Counted from the first letter of the stretch, positions 16,927-25,960 are shown. The stretch: DNA of 64,000 nt from Micavibrio sp. UBA6145 (GCA_002423205.1 DIUZ01000002.1:62001-126000), one strand, 5' to 3'. Notes: generated by a model from the letters alone, not told the origin. Program-made: numbers and translations.

Positions 16927-18353
16927 TAGTCCCGCGGCTTAACCATGTCAGCCGGGTTGATCCACGACTTGAACTTGGCTTCATCCAGAAGGCCCAGCGC
17001 CGTACCGGCCTCCAGCAGGGACGTGCCGTCCTGATGCGCCTTCTTGGCGATCTTGGCCGCGTTGTCATACCCGATATGCGGGTTGAGCGCGGTGACCAGC
17101 ATCAGGCTCTCATGCAGCAACTTGTCGATGCGCTGGTGGTTGGCGGTGATACCAACCACGCAGTTATCGGTGAACGAACGTGCGCCGTCCGCGATCAGGC
17201 GGATGGATTGCAGCGTGTTGTAAATGATGACCGGCTTGAACACGTTGAGTTCGAAATGCCCGTTCGAACCGCCGATGGACACCGCGACATGGTTGCCCAT
17301 CACCTGTGCGCAGACCATGGTCAGTGCCTCCGACTGGGTCGGGTTGACCTTGCCCGGCATGATGGATGAGCCCGGTTCGTTTTCCGGCAGTGAAATTTCG
17401 CCGATACCGCAGCGCGGGCCCGAACCCAGCAGGCGGATATCGTTGGCGATCTTCATCAGGGATACGGCAATCGTATTCAGCGCGCCGTGCAGTTCAACCA
17501 GCGCATCATGCGTGGCCAGCGCCTCAAACTTGTTGGGGGCGGTGACGAAATCCAGACCGGTGGATTCAGCCACTTTCCTGGCGAACAATTTGTCGAAACC
17601 GACCTTGCAGTTAATGCCGGTGCCCACAGCCGTGCCGCCCTGCGCCAGTTGCAGGATATGCGGCATGCAGTTTTTCACGCGCTTGATGCCGTTGGCGATC
17701 TGCACGGTGTAGCCTGAAAATTCCTGGCCCAGCGTGACCGGGGTCGCATCCTGCAAATGCGTACGGCCGATCTTCACGATATCCATGAATTCCTTGGCCT
17801 TGGCATTCAGCGCGGCGTGCAGGTGTTCCAGCGCCGGGATCAGTTCGTGGTGAACCTGTTCGGCGGCGGCGATATGCATCGCGGTCGGGAAACTGTCATT
17901 CGACGACTGGCCCATATTGACGTGGTCGTTCGGGTGCACGGGTTTTTTAGATCCCATCTCGCCGCCCATGATTTCGATGGCGCGGTTGGAAATGACTTCG
18001 TTCACGTTCATGTTGGTCTGTGTGCCCGAACCCGTCTGCCACACGACCAGCGGGAAGTTGCCATCCAGTGATCCGTCGATCACTTCGTCCGCTGCCTGCG
18101 CAATGGTCTCGGCCAGTTTCGGGTCGAGCGCTTTCAAATCCGCGTTCGCGAGCGCGGCGCATTTTTTCAGGATACCGAAAGCCCGGATCAGGGGCTTGGG
18201 CATGGTCTCGCCGCCGATCTTGAAGTTCTGCAGCGACCGCTGGGTCTGTGCGCCCCAGTATTTTTCCGACGGCACATCAATGGGACCGAAGGAATCGGTC
18301 TCGACGCGGGGGGCGGTGGCGGCTGTTTTCTTGGCAGAAAGGGCGGATGACAT
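16926..18353 (-). CDS. fumC: Fumarate hydratase, class II
   Basis: A 475-residue fumarase interconverting fumarate and malate in the TCA cycle. The superfamily signature GSSIMPGKVNPTQ is intact, with GSGTQTNMNVNEV and the H-P-N-DHVNMGQSSND segment of the active site. It is slightly longer than E. coli FumC (467) because of an N-terminal extension (SALSAKKTAATAPRVE). The class II enzyme is iron-free and oxidant-stable. It is the first gene of a two-gene unit with the RHH protein. Confidence 0.97.
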   Translation of the reverse strand: MSSALSAKKTAATAPRVETDSFGPIDVPSEKYWGAQTQRSLQNFKIGGETMPKPLIRAFGILKKCAALANADLKALDPKLAETIAQAADEVIDGSLDGNFPLVVWQTGSGTQTNMNVNEVISNRAIEIMGGEMGSKKPVHPNDHVNMGQSSNDSFPTAMHIAAAEQVHHELIPALEHLHAALNAKAKEFMDIVKIGRTHLQDATPVTLGQEFSGYTVQIANGIKRVKNCMPHILQLAQGGTAVGTGINCKVGFDKLFARKVAESTGLDFVTAPNKFEALATHDALVELHGALNTIAVSLMKIANDIRLLGSGPRCGIGEISLPENEPGSSIMPGKVNPTQSEALTMVCAQVMGNHVAVSIGGSNGHFELNVFKPVIIYNTLQSIRLIADGARSFTDNCVVGITANHQRIDKLLHESLMLVTALNPHIGYDNAAKIAKKAHQDGTSLLEAGTALGLLDEAKFKSWINPADMVKPRD

Positions 18354-18514
18354 CGTGTAAGGGCCTTAAAGTTGTTTCGCCCCTGTTTTAAGCCATTTCA
18401 CCCGTCAAACCAAGGGGCCAAACCCTCTTGGCGCGGCGCAACACGTCAACTGTTTGCGTGCCGGCGCATGCTTATGCATATGTAAACGCTCCAGATTGAA
18501 TGAGGAGAATGGAA

Positions 18515-18892
18515 ATGACTGAACTTGCACCGGTTTTTACCCAGTCCACGACCAAGCCGAGCCGCTTTTACGTCCTGACCCTGACGGATGCTGATCTGGC
18601 TGTCGATATGATGAAAACCGGGGATTATCAGAAGCTGGGCTATTCGGTCAGTGGCCCGCGTTACAATCCCGACGCGCTGCCGGCCTATGTCGACATGTAT
18701 GTGCCGGGCAAGCCGGGATCTTTTTTCATCAGCCTGCACGGCACGGCCATGGAACACATACTGAAACGCACCGACCTGCCGGCGCAATTACGCAAAAATC
18801 TGGAAGACGCACTGCATATGTTTGAAACCTTCGCCCCGCTGGCATGCTGGGGCCCGGCGCAGCATCCCCGCCGCCGCGCTACGCCCGCCTGA
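18515..18892 (+). CDS. Small hypothetical protein
   Basis: A 125-residue soluble protein (MTELAPVFTQSTTKPSRFYV). Three in-frame ATGs occur at 18500, 18509 and 18515; GAGGAG at 18502-18507 is seven bases before the last, which I chose. There are no membrane segments and no motif I recognise; the C-terminus is rich in Arg/Pro (HPRRRATPA). It is transcribed alone and ends at a strong terminator. Confidence 0.7.
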   Translation: MTELAPVFTQSTTKPSRFYVLTLTDADLAVDMMKTGDYQKLGYSVSGPRYNPDALPAYVDMYVPGKPGSFFISLHGTAMEHILKRTDLPAQLRKNLEDALHMFETFAPLACWGPAQHPRRRATPA

Positions 18893-18895
18893 AAT

Positions 18896-18922
18896 AAAGG
18901 CCGCTGATCAGCGGCCTTTTTC
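18896..18922. terminator. Bidirectional terminator between the small gene and purK
   Basis: The perfect inverted repeat AAAGGCCGCTGATCAGCGGCC, followed by a T-run, overlaps the end of purK on the other strand. Its symmetry should allow it to serve both converging genes. Confidence 0.85.
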
Positions 18923-19988
18923 ATTTCACTTCGGTCCCAAGCACCGTGACGTGCCCCATTTTGCGGCCCGGCTTGGCGTCCGTCTTGCCGTAATCGGTGA
19001 AGAATGTTTTGCCGTCCGGCACCAGCGCGCGCCCGGCGTAAATCTCATCGCCCAGCAGGTTGGTCATGACCGCGTCGTGGTGGCGGCTGAACGACCCAAG
19101 CTCAAGGCCCGCAACCGCCCGCATATGCTGCTCAAACTGCGAGCATTCGCACGCATCGATGGTCCAGTGACCGGAATTATGCGGGCGCGGGGCGATTTCA
19201 TTGACCAGAATCCGTTCATCCCGGGTCACGAACATCTCAACGCCCAGAATCCCAATGAGATTGATCTTTTCAGCAAGGTGGCGGGCCAGGTCTTCGGCCT
19301 GATCTAAAAGCGCCGCCGAAACCGGGGCAGGGACCGACGTGGTCTTCAGAATGTGGTTTTCATGCACATTGATACCCGGCGTAAATGCGCCGACATTGCC
19401 CTTTTGGTCACGGCCAACGATGACCGAGATTTCACACGCGAAATCAACCGGTTCTTCGACAATGACGATGTCAGATTTTAAGGACGCGAAGGCGCGGTCG
19501 GTTTCATCCAATCCGCGCACATAGGCCTGACCTTTGCCGTCATATCCAAAACGGGTTGTCTTTATGATACAGGTGCTTGTACCCCATTGCTTCATAACCG
19601 CTTGAATGTCTGCGCCGCTATGGGCGGGGGCAAAACGCGTGGTCGGAATGCCGAAATTGTTCAGGGCCGTTTTCTCGGCAATACGTTCCTGCGCGATGGC
19701 CAGAACATGCGACGACGGATAGACGGGTTTGAGTGTCTCAAGGAATTTAACCGTCTCAACCGGGATGTTTTCGAATTCGTATGTGATGACATCGACGGAT
19801 GCGGCGAATTTGGCCAGCGCATCGCGGTCTTCATAGGCGGCATTGGTGGTCGATGCCGCGACAAGCGATGCCGGCGAATCGGTTTCGGGACAGAATACAT
19901 GCGTTTCGAGGCCGAGTTTTGCACCCGCCTGTGCCGACATACGGCCAAGTTGCCCGCCGCCAAGCATGCCAATGATCTTTGAAGCCAT
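18921..19988 (-). CDS. purK: N5-carboxyaminoimidazole ribonucleotide synthase
   Basis: A 355-residue ATP-grasp enzyme converting AIR, ATP and bicarbonate to N5-CAIR in purine synthesis. The N-terminal IGMLGGGQLGRM loop, the ATP-grasp core (IIKTTRFGYDGKGQ), and the metal-binding and closing segments (LVNEIAPRPHNSGHWTIDAC) are all typical. It is the last gene of a minus-strand group with purE, which performs the following mutase step; a small membrane-protein gene lies between them. Confidence 0.96.
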   Translation of the reverse strand: MASKIIGMLGGGQLGRMSAQAGAKLGLETHVFCPETDSPASLVAASTTNAAYEDRDALAKFAASVDVITYEFENIPVETVKFLETLKPVYPSSHVLAIAQERIAEKTALNNFGIPTTRFAPAHSGADIQAVMKQWGTSTCIIKTTRFGYDGKGQAYVRGLDETDRAFASLKSDIVIVEEPVDFACEISVIVGRDQKGNVGAFTPGINVHENHILKTTSVPAPVSAALLDQAEDLARHLAEKINLIGILGVEMFVTRDERILVNEIAPRPHNSGHWTIDACECSQFEQHMRAVAGLELGSFSRHHDAVMTNLLGDEIYAGRALVPDGKTFFTDYGKTDAKPGRKMGHVTVLGTEVK

Positions 19989-20031
19989 AGGTCAGGTGTT
20001 AGACGTGCAAGCGTCTGGAAACAAGGGGGAA

Positions 20032-20373
20032 TTAATAAGCTTCGGAGTTTTTACGGCGGTGATGCACGTAACCCACGCCGCCATATGTCCAGCCGGCCCA
20101 TTTGATCGCCATGCAGGTGATGATGGCCGCCGCGTAAAACAGGGTTTTCATGGAATCGTCTGTCTGTGTCATACCGGGCGTGGCAGCCTGCGCAGGTTCG
20201 CTTTCGACCATGACATCGGTTGCCAGAAACGCCACCAGAATCCAGCGTCCGGCCCAGCCGGTCATGCCAATGATAAGGGCAAGTTTGTGCCAGCGTGCCG
20301 CGCGGTCGAGATCGCAATAGCGACCGACCCATGCAGTGGCTTTTTCAGCCTTGGCGATAATTCCTGACCACAT
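20032..20373 (-). CDS. Small two-helix membrane protein between purE and purK
   Basis: A 113-residue protein from the ATG at 20373 (MWSGIIAKAEKATAWVGRYC). Two hydrophobic segments, LALIIGMTGWAGRWILVAFLA (about 32-53) and TLFYAAAIITCMAIKWAGW (about 77-95), flank an acidic loop. No known family. The open frame extends upstream to 20568 but that part is antisense to purE. Its start lies 19 bases after the purE stop. Confidence 0.65.
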   Translation of the reverse strand: MWSGIIAKAEKATAWVGRYCDLDRAARWHKLALIIGMTGWAGRWILVAFLATDVMVESEPAQAATPGMTQTDDSMKTLFYAAAIITCMAIKWAGWTYGGVGYVHHRRKNSEAY

Positions 20374-20392
20374 AGGGATCAGTTTATCACAT

Positions 20393-20881
20393 TTATTTTG
20401 GTTTTTGAGCAACCGATTTCGTCTGCTTGTCCCTAAAGGAATCAAGCTTTTTCGCCAGTTTGGCGTCGGTGATGGCCAGAATCGCGGTGGCCAGAAGACC
20501 CGCGTTTTTGGCGCCAGCCTCCCCAATCGCAAGCGTGCCGACAGGAATGCCCGCAGGCATCTGTGCAATGGACAGAAGACTGTCCATACCCTTAAGCGCC
20601 TTGGAAAGAACGGGAACGCCCAAGACCGGGAGCGGCGTCATCGACGCGGCCATGCCGGGCAGGTGGGCTGCGCCGCCGGCACCCGCGATGATAACGCGAA
20701 GCCCGCGTTTTTTGGCGGTCTTGGCGTATTGGACCAGGCGGTCCGGCGTACGGTGGGCGGATACGATGGCGGTTTCGTAAGGAATGCCGAAAATATCGAG
20801 GTGATCAGCCGCATTTTTCATTGTTTCCCAGTCTGACTGGGACCCCATGATGATGCCGACGACAGGCTTTTTCGGTGCCAT
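20393..20881 (-). CDS. purE: N5-carboxyaminoimidazole ribonucleotide mutase
   Basis: A 162-residue class I PurE that converts N5-CAIR to CAIR. The family signature is complete: GSQSDWETM, SAHRTPDRL, and IAGAGGAAHLPGMAAS with its catalytic His, then PVLGVPV. Co-occurrence with purK supports the two-step bacterial route. Its ATG overlaps the stop of the upstream DUF465 gene (TAATG). Confidence 0.97.
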   Translation of the reverse strand: MAPKKPVVGIIMGSQSDWETMKNAADHLDIFGIPYETAIVSAHRTPDRLVQYAKTAKKRGLRVIIAGAGGAAHLPGMAASMTPLPVLGVPVLSKALKGMDSLLSIAQMPAGIPVGTLAIGEAGAKNAGLLATAILAITDAKLAKKLDSFRDKQTKSVAQKPK

Positions 20882-21084
20882 TACGCAGTGATGTCGGGCA
20901 GAAGCCCGCTTTCAAGTTTGTTGATCATGTCCTTGAGCGCCAGTTTGCGTTTTTTGAGGCGCTGTAACTGGAAAAGGTCGACGGGCTGGGCGTTGGTCAG
21001 TTGATTGATGACAGCATCGAGGTCGCGGTGTTCAGTACGCAGTACCTCAAGCTTTTCTTTCATCTGAATGGATGCTTCATCCAT
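20881..21084 (-). CDS. YdcH/DUF465 family small protein
   Basis: A 67-residue helical-hairpin protein with the DUF465 pattern (EHRDLDAVINQL ... LQRLKKRKLALKDMI). The function of the family is unknown; it is common upstream of purE in alphaproteobacteria. It is translationally coupled to purE and is the first gene of the group. Confidence 0.85.
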   Translation of the reverse strand: MDEASIQMKEKLEVLRTEHRDLDAVINQLTNAQPVDLFQLQRLKKRKLALKDMINKLESGLLPDITA

Positions 21085-21269
21085 GAAATTGCTAGCCCTT
21101 TTGCCGTTAAAATCGGCCCTATATGTATCATAACAACCGATATTCTTTAAGTTTTTTTGTTAAACCCCTGAAAAGCCCGAAAAACCGGGCAGGGCGGGCA
21201 TGAAAATTCGTTGTGAATGAATGGCGTAATGCGCCTGTTAAATGCCCGTGCGCTTGGTACAACCAATAC

Positions 21270-22349
21270 ATGACCAAAAGACGAATCGGAATTCTGACCA
21301 GCGGCGGCGATTGCGCCGGCCTTAACGCCGTTATCCGCGCGGCGACCCATCGCGCCCATATCCTGGGCTATGAAATGGTGGGCATCCTTGACGGCACCCA
21401 CGGCCTCATCAGCGACCCGCCGCAGGTGCGTATCCTGACGCCCGACGTCGCGGATTCGAACATGATGCGCCAGGGCGGCACCGTTCTGGGCACGACAAAC
21501 AAGGGCAACCCGTTTGCATTTCCGATGCCGGACGGTTCGCTCAAGGACCTGTCCGACGACATTATCCATGGTATCAAATCGCTGGGGCTTGAGGCCATCA
21601 TCGGTATCGGCGGCGACGGCTCTTTCGCGATCCTGAAAAAACTCGCCAAGCAGGGCGGCTTTAAAATGGTCGGCGTACCCAAGACCATCGACAACGATCT
21701 CGGCAAAACCGAAGTCTCCGTCGGGTTCGACACCGCCGTCGCCGTCGCGACCGAGGCGCTGGACCGCCTGCAACCCACGGCGGCGTCCCACGACCGCGTC
21801 ATGATTCTGGAAGTGATGGGCCGCGACGCCGGTCACATCGCGATCTGCGCCGGCATTGCCGGCGGTGCCGATGTCATCCTGATCCCGGAAATTCCGTACG
21901 ACATTCAAAAGGTCGCCGCCAAGATCAAACAGGTCAAGGACGAGGGGCGTAACTTCGCGCTGGTCATCGTGTCCGAGGCCGTCAAATCCGCAACCGGCGA
22001 AGACATGAAAATCACCTTCGCCGACGGCCAGAAACGCTATGGCGGCATCGGCCAGTATATCGGCCACCAACTGGCCGAACTGACCGGTTCTGAAACCCGC
22101 GTCACCGTGCTCGGCCACGTCCAGCGCGGCTGCCCGCCGACCTATTCCGACCGCCTGATTGCATCGGCCTTCGGCGTTCACGCCGTTGACCTTGTCGCTG
22201 CCGGTAAATTCGACCGCATGGTGTCGTGGTCCAACCGCGGCGTGATCGATGTGTCCATCGACGACGCGATTGCTGCGTATCAACAGGTCGATATCAAGGG
22301 CGCGATGGTGCACACCGCACGCGCCCTCGGCATCGCATTAGGGGATTAA
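21270..22349 (+). CDS. pfkA: 6-phosphofructokinase with atypical active site
   Basis: A 359-residue PFK phosphorylating fructose-6-phosphate. The start MTKRRIGILTSGGDCAGLNA is canonical; the open frame extends 19 codons upstream without a ribosome site. The phosphoryl-donor motif is GGDGS, as in ATP enzymes, whereas the next motif is PKTIDND, with the Lys typical of pyrophosphate enzymes. This Gly/Lys pairing marks the atypical ATP-dependent (group III) PFKs. VIMEVMGRDAGH-type residues (MILEVMGRDAGH) are present. The donor should be tested rather than assumed. Confidence 0.92.
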   Translation: MTKRRIGILTSGGDCAGLNAVIRAATHRAHILGYEMVGILDGTHGLISDPPQVRILTPDVADSNMMRQGGTVLGTTNKGNPFAFPMPDGSLKDLSDDIIHGIKSLGLEAIIGIGGDGSFAILKKLAKQGGFKMVGVPKTIDNDLGKTEVSVGFDTAVAVATEALDRLQPTAASHDRVMILEVMGRDAGHIAICAGIAGGADVILIPEIPYDIQKVAAKIKQVKDEGRNFALVIVSEAVKSATGEDMKITFADGQKRYGGIGQYIGHQLAELTGSETRVTVLGHVQRGCPPTYSDRLIASAFGVHAVDLVAAGKFDRMVSWSNRGVIDVSIDDAIAAYQQVDIKGAMVHTARALGIALGD

Positions 22350-22358
22350 CAGGGTTTC

Positions 22359-22967
22359 GTGAGCTATATCGAGCAATCCATCACCGGTAATGAAAAAGTG
22401 CTCGTGATCGGGCGCTTTCACTGGATCTACATGGCCGGTGCCCTGTTCTGGCTGATCTTCGGCCTCATCGGCTGCCTGATCGTTCTGGGCTTTGGCATGT
22501 GGTGGAAGGTTCATAGCGGCATGAATATCCTCTATCCCAATCTGCCCGCGCATATGTTCTGGCAGGGCTGGTCCGCCGTCGTCGAAGCGCAGGGCGGGTA
22601 TGTGACCGCCATCCGTGACATCAACACCTATGTGCGCCTTGGTGCGTTCGGATTTCTTGTTCTGGGCATGCTTTTGTTTGCACACATGATGGTCATCCGT
22701 GCAACCACGGAAATCGCTGTGACCACCCAGCGTCTGGTCATCAAGGAAGGCGTCATAGCCCGGCATGTTGATGAAATGAACATCGATCGTATTGAATCCG
22801 TCCATGTCACCCAGTCGGTGCTGGGCCGCATGCTGAATTTCGGCACCGTCATGGTGCGCGGCATGGGGGTGGGCGAAATCGTCCTGCCGCCTTTGGCCGA
22901 ACCTGTGAATTTCCGCAACGCCATCGAGCGCGCCCGCGAGACACAGGTCGAAAGGCGTCACGGATGA
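22359..22967 (+). CDS. PH-domain (bPH2/YdbS-like) membrane protein
   Basis: A 202-residue protein with a GTG start. Two hydrophobic segments (AGALFWLIFGLIGCLIVLGF and ALGAFGFLVLGMLLFAHMMV-like residues at about 90-110) are followed by a bacterial pleckstrin-homology-like domain (TTQRLVIKEGVIARHVDEMN, then IDRIESVHVTQSVLGRMLNFGTV). The function is unknown; such proteins are often involved in envelope homeostasis. Its TGA overlaps the ATG of the transpeptidase gene (ATGA). Confidence 0.85.
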   Translation: MSYIEQSITGNEKVLVIGRFHWIYMAGALFWLIFGLIGCLIVLGFGMWWKVHSGMNILYPNLPAHMFWQGWSAVVEAQGGYVTAIRDINTYVRLGAFGFLVLGMLLFAHMMVIRATTEIAVTTQRLVIKEGVIARHVDEMNIDRIESVHVTQSVLGRMLNFGTVMVRGMGVGEIVLPPLAEPVNFRNAIERARETQVERRHG

Positions 22968-24625
22968 AAATCATCGAAAAGTTTGAACACTACGTACCGG
23001 CCATTGCGGCCTTGTGCGGTTCTGTCCTGTTGTGCCTGATCGTCCTGGGCGGCGGCAAACCGGTGGAGGCGCAGACTATTCAATCCACCGGCACCACGGT
23101 CGAGGCCACCTTGCGCGACTTTTACGCCGCGCGTGATTTCAAACCCCTCTGGACGGGCAAAGGCGGCGGCTTTACCAGCCATGCGTCCCGCATCCCCGCC
23201 ATTCTGGACGGTGCCAGGGCGCACGGCCTTGACCCTGAAACCTATGGCGTATCGCAAATGCGCGCGATGCTGGGCGCTGAAAAACCGGTCGACGCCAATG
23301 GCTGGAAACAGGCTGAGCTGTACTGGAGCTATAATATATGGGCCTATGCTTCCGACCTGATGGGCCAGAAGGCCGATGCCACGACCCTGTCCCGCGTGGT
23401 TGCAGGCAACATCACCGACAGACTGTCCTCGCTGGCACCGGATACGCCTTTGTACCGCGATCTGCAGGAACGCCTGGCCCGCGCGGACGCGCATATGCCA
23501 AGCCCGGACGACCAGCGCCTGAGCTTTGGCCGCACCTTCAAACCCGGCATGAGCAGTGCCGCCGTACCGTCGCTGCGTGCCCGCATGGTTGCTTACGGTG
23601 CCACGCCCAAAGACACGGCCGACGATATATATGACGAAGATCTGGCCAAGGCCGTCAGCCGCTTCCAGACCGAACATGTCCTTGATAACGATGGCACCAT
23701 CGGTCCCATGACGCTGGGCATCCTCAACCGCGCCCCGTCGGACGAACGCCCGCAGATCCTGGCCAATCTCCAGCGCCTGCGCGAACCGCATCGCCGCATG
23801 CGCGAAGACCGCCGCATCGATGTCTCCATCGCCAGCTACCAGCTCACCGCCTATGACGACGGCCAGCCGGTGATGACCATGCCGGTCGTGGTCGGCCAGC
23901 CCCGCCGCCAGACCATTTCCTTCCGCACCGAGATCACGGGCGTGCGCATAAACCCGACATGGACGGTGCCGACTACGATCAAGAAACAGGACATCATTCC
24001 GCAGCTTCTGACCGATCCGGCCAAAATGGTGCGCAAACATAATGTGAAATTGTTCAAGGACGGGCAGGCGCTCGACCCGCAATCCGTCGACTGGTCGCAA
24101 TGGACCCCGCATGAATTGATGCAGGTCCGTTTCACCGCGCCGTCAGGTGACAGCAACCCGCTGGGCCGTTACCGCGTGATCATGGAGAACCCGTATGACA
24201 TCTATCTCCACGATACCAACCACAAAGAATTATTCGATATTTCCATGCGCGCCCAGTCCTCGGGCTGCGTCCGGGTGGCCCGTCCGGACGATCTGGCCGA
24301 TTTCATCCTGGGGACGAAGAAAGACTGGAATCGGCAGAAAACCGCCAATCTGGTGGCCAGTAACCGGACCGCAGATGTGATTATAGAAAATAAAATACCT
24401 ATTTATCTTGACTACGTGACCGCATGGTTTAATGATCGCCGCCAGTTAGTACTTGGGCCGGACATTTACGGCCTGGATAAACCCCGGTACGATGCTTTGA
24501 CTAAGAACGCACTAACAACCCAAAGGAACGCCCAGAAGATCCTAACGCGAGTGTCGGACATTATTGAACCCGCACTCAAGGAAGCTCAGCACGGGGAAGC
24601 GGTTCTAACCCACACTACAAACTAA
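22964..24625 (+). CDS. L,D-transpeptidase, YcbB/LdtD-like
   Basis: A 553-residue exported enzyme that makes 3-3 crosslinks in peptidoglycan. An N-terminal signal-anchor (AIAALCGSVLLCLIVLGG) leads to the scaffold domain (FYAARDFKPLWTGKGGGF), a peptidoglycan-binding domain (LAKAVSRFQTEHVLDNDGTI) and a YkuD catalytic domain with SSGCVRV, nucleophile Cys435. The preceding His region (YLHDTNHKELF) matches the YcbB active site. The tail after about 460 is less conserved. It follows the PH-domain gene by overlap and precedes an M15-like peptidase, so the three form a cell-wall cluster. Confidence 0.93.
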   Translation: MKIIEKFEHYVPAIAALCGSVLLCLIVLGGGKPVEAQTIQSTGTTVEATLRDFYAARDFKPLWTGKGGGFTSHASRIPAILDGARAHGLDPETYGVSQMRAMLGAEKPVDANGWKQAELYWSYNIWAYASDLMGQKADATTLSRVVAGNITDRLSSLAPDTPLYRDLQERLARADAHMPSPDDQRLSFGRTFKPGMSSAAVPSLRARMVAYGATPKDTADDIYDEDLAKAVSRFQTEHVLDNDGTIGPMTLGILNRAPSDERPQILANLQRLREPHRRMREDRRIDVSIASYQLTAYDDGQPVMTMPVVVGQPRRQTISFRTEITGVRINPTWTVPTTIKKQDIIPQLLTDPAKMVRKHNVKLFKDGQALDPQSVDWSQWTPHELMQVRFTAPSGDSNPLGRYRVIMENPYDIYLHDTNHKELFDISMRAQSSGCVRVARPDDLADFILGTKKDWNRQKTANLVASNRTADVIIENKIPIYLDYVTAWFNDRRQLVLGPDIYGLDKPRYDALTKNALTTQRNAQKILTRVSDIIEPALKEAQHGEAVLTHTTN

Positions 24626-24672
24626 TACGCTTCAGAAGTACGACTTGTTCCAACAAGAGTAAGAGATTTGTA

Positions 24673-25230
24673 ATGAAGAATTTTTTAACGCGTAGAAAAC
24701 TGCTGAAAGTTGGCCTCGCCGGGTTTGCCGGTATCGCCGCCAGCTTCGCCGGTATCCTGCCCGCAGCCGCACGCGAAACCATCGGCTACACGATTTCGAT
24801 TAAAAACGCCCACACCGGCGAAGTTTTCAAAGGTGTCTACCGCGTCGGCGGATACTACGTCCCCCGCGCTTTCCGCCAGATCAACCACATCATGCGCGAC
24901 CACTACAACGGCGACGCGCACCCGATCGACCCCCGCCTGGTCGACGTGCTGGCCAAACTGCAAAAACGCTGCGATTGCTCGGAACCGCTGACGGTGCTCT
25001 CGGGCTACCGTTCCCCGGCCACCAACGCCATGCTGCGCCGTTCATCCGGCAATGTTGCCCAGAATTCCTATCACATGAAGGGTCAGGCCGCTGATATCCG
25101 CGTTCCGGGCTCGCCTGCTTCAACCGTCCGCCAGGTCGCGCTGACGCTGGCTGCCGGTGGCGTCGGTTACTATCCGCGCCGCGAATTCATCCACGTCGAT
25201 ACCGGCGATGTCCGTCACTGGACTGCCTAA
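24673..25230 (+). CDS. DUF882/YcbK-like M15 peptidase, Tat-exported
   Basis: A 185-residue protein starting with a twin-arginine signal (TRRKLLKVGLAGFAGIAASF). The mature part is the YcbK/DUF882 family fold related to MepA-like D,D- or L,D-carboxypeptidases. Its zinc-site motifs are visible: SGYRSPATNAML, SYHMKGQAADIRV and FIHVDTGDVRHW. YcbK-type genes commonly neighbour YcbB, as here. It probably trims or cleaves crosslinks, balancing the upstream transpeptidase. Confidence 0.92.
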   Translation: MKNFLTRRKLLKVGLAGFAGIAASFAGILPAAARETIGYTISIKNAHTGEVFKGVYRVGGYYVPRAFRQINHIMRDHYNGDAHPIDPRLVDVLAKLQKRCDCSEPLTVLSGYRSPATNAMLRRSSGNVAQNSYHMKGQAADIRVPGSPASTVRQVALTLAAGGVGYYPRREFIHVDTGDVRHWTA

Positions 25231-25254
25231 GCTTTGAAATCAGGTTTCATGAAT

Positions 25255-25283
25255 AAGGCCCCGATCCAACGGGGCTTTTTCAT
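25255..25283 (+). terminator. Terminator after the M15 peptidase gene
   Basis: GCCCCG ... CGGGGC stem with CTTTTTCATT. It overlaps the 3' end of the converging phosphatase gene. Confidence 0.8.
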
Positions 25284-25960
25284 TTTGCGGTATAGGGCTG
25301 GCTGGGGCAGATCGGCGCGGGTCCCTGGCGCAGTTCGTTCTTCCACTCATACAAGGTCACACGCCACGGCATGGGATCATGCGCAGGCTCCGGAATGAAA
25401 TGGTGCAGGGTGGCGTTCGGCGTAAACAGATTGCGGTCGAGCACGTCATGCATGACCTGAAACGAATGAAATACGCCGCCATGGGTGACGAACAGCACCC
25501 GTTCGCTGGTGTGCGCGTTTAAATGACGGGTCATGGCCGCGCGGATACGCGCGCTGAACTGGCGTCTGCTTTCGCCGCCCCGGGGCACGGCATCCGGATC
25601 GCCGCGCAAATGCGGGAAGACCTTGTCCCATGGTTGTTGTTCCCATTCGCCCATCATGTGCTCGCGCAGTTCGTTGTCGCCAAGAACGGGTAATTTCAGC
25701 GCTGCGTTCATGATCGCCGTGGTTTCCCGCGTGCGGTTCATGTCGGAATGGATGATCAGGGACGGGCGGCTGTCAGCCGGCATCGCGTCCAGAACCTGCG
25801 CCGCAATATGCGCCTGCCGGCGGCCTTCGTCGTTTAATACGGTATCAACCCCGCCGCCACAGGTCAGGCGACGCGCGTTCATCACGGTCTCGCCGTGCCT
25901 GATCATGAAGAACGGTGTTGCGGGAAGGATAGGGTCAGGTTTTGATGATGGGGATGCCAT
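25280..25960 (-). CDS. Histidine phosphatase family protein
   Basis: A 226-residue protein with the catalytic RHGET motif near residue 22, a second basic residue in HSDMNRTRETT, an acid in ELREHMMGEWE and the second His in VTHGGVFHSF. It is of the phosphoglycerate-mutase-like superfamily; substrates range from sugar phosphates to nucleotides, and none can be assigned. I chose the ATG at 25960; it overlaps the end of the PIN toxin gene by 26 bases. Confidence 0.88.
   Translation of the reverse strand: MASPSSKPDPILPATPFFMIRHGETVMNARRLTCGGGVDTVLNDEGRRQAHIAAQVLDAMPADSRPSLIIHSDMNRTRETTAIMNAALKLPVLGDNELREHMMGEWEQQPWDKVFPHLRGDPDAVPRGGESRRQFSARIRAAMTRHLNAHTSERVLFVTHGGVFHSFQVMHDVLDRNLFTPNATLHHFIPEPAHDPMPWRVTLYEWKNELRQGPAPICPSQPYTAK

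Noticed and set aside
21147..22313. 388-codon minus-strand frame opposite the phosphofructokinase
   Set aside because: A shadow of a complete PFK, with antisense-type His/Asp/Gly-rich composition.
22958..24112. 384-codon minus-strand frame opposite the transpeptidase
   Set aside because: The opposite strand encodes a complete YcbB-like enzyme; the antisense product is low-complexity and matches nothing I know.
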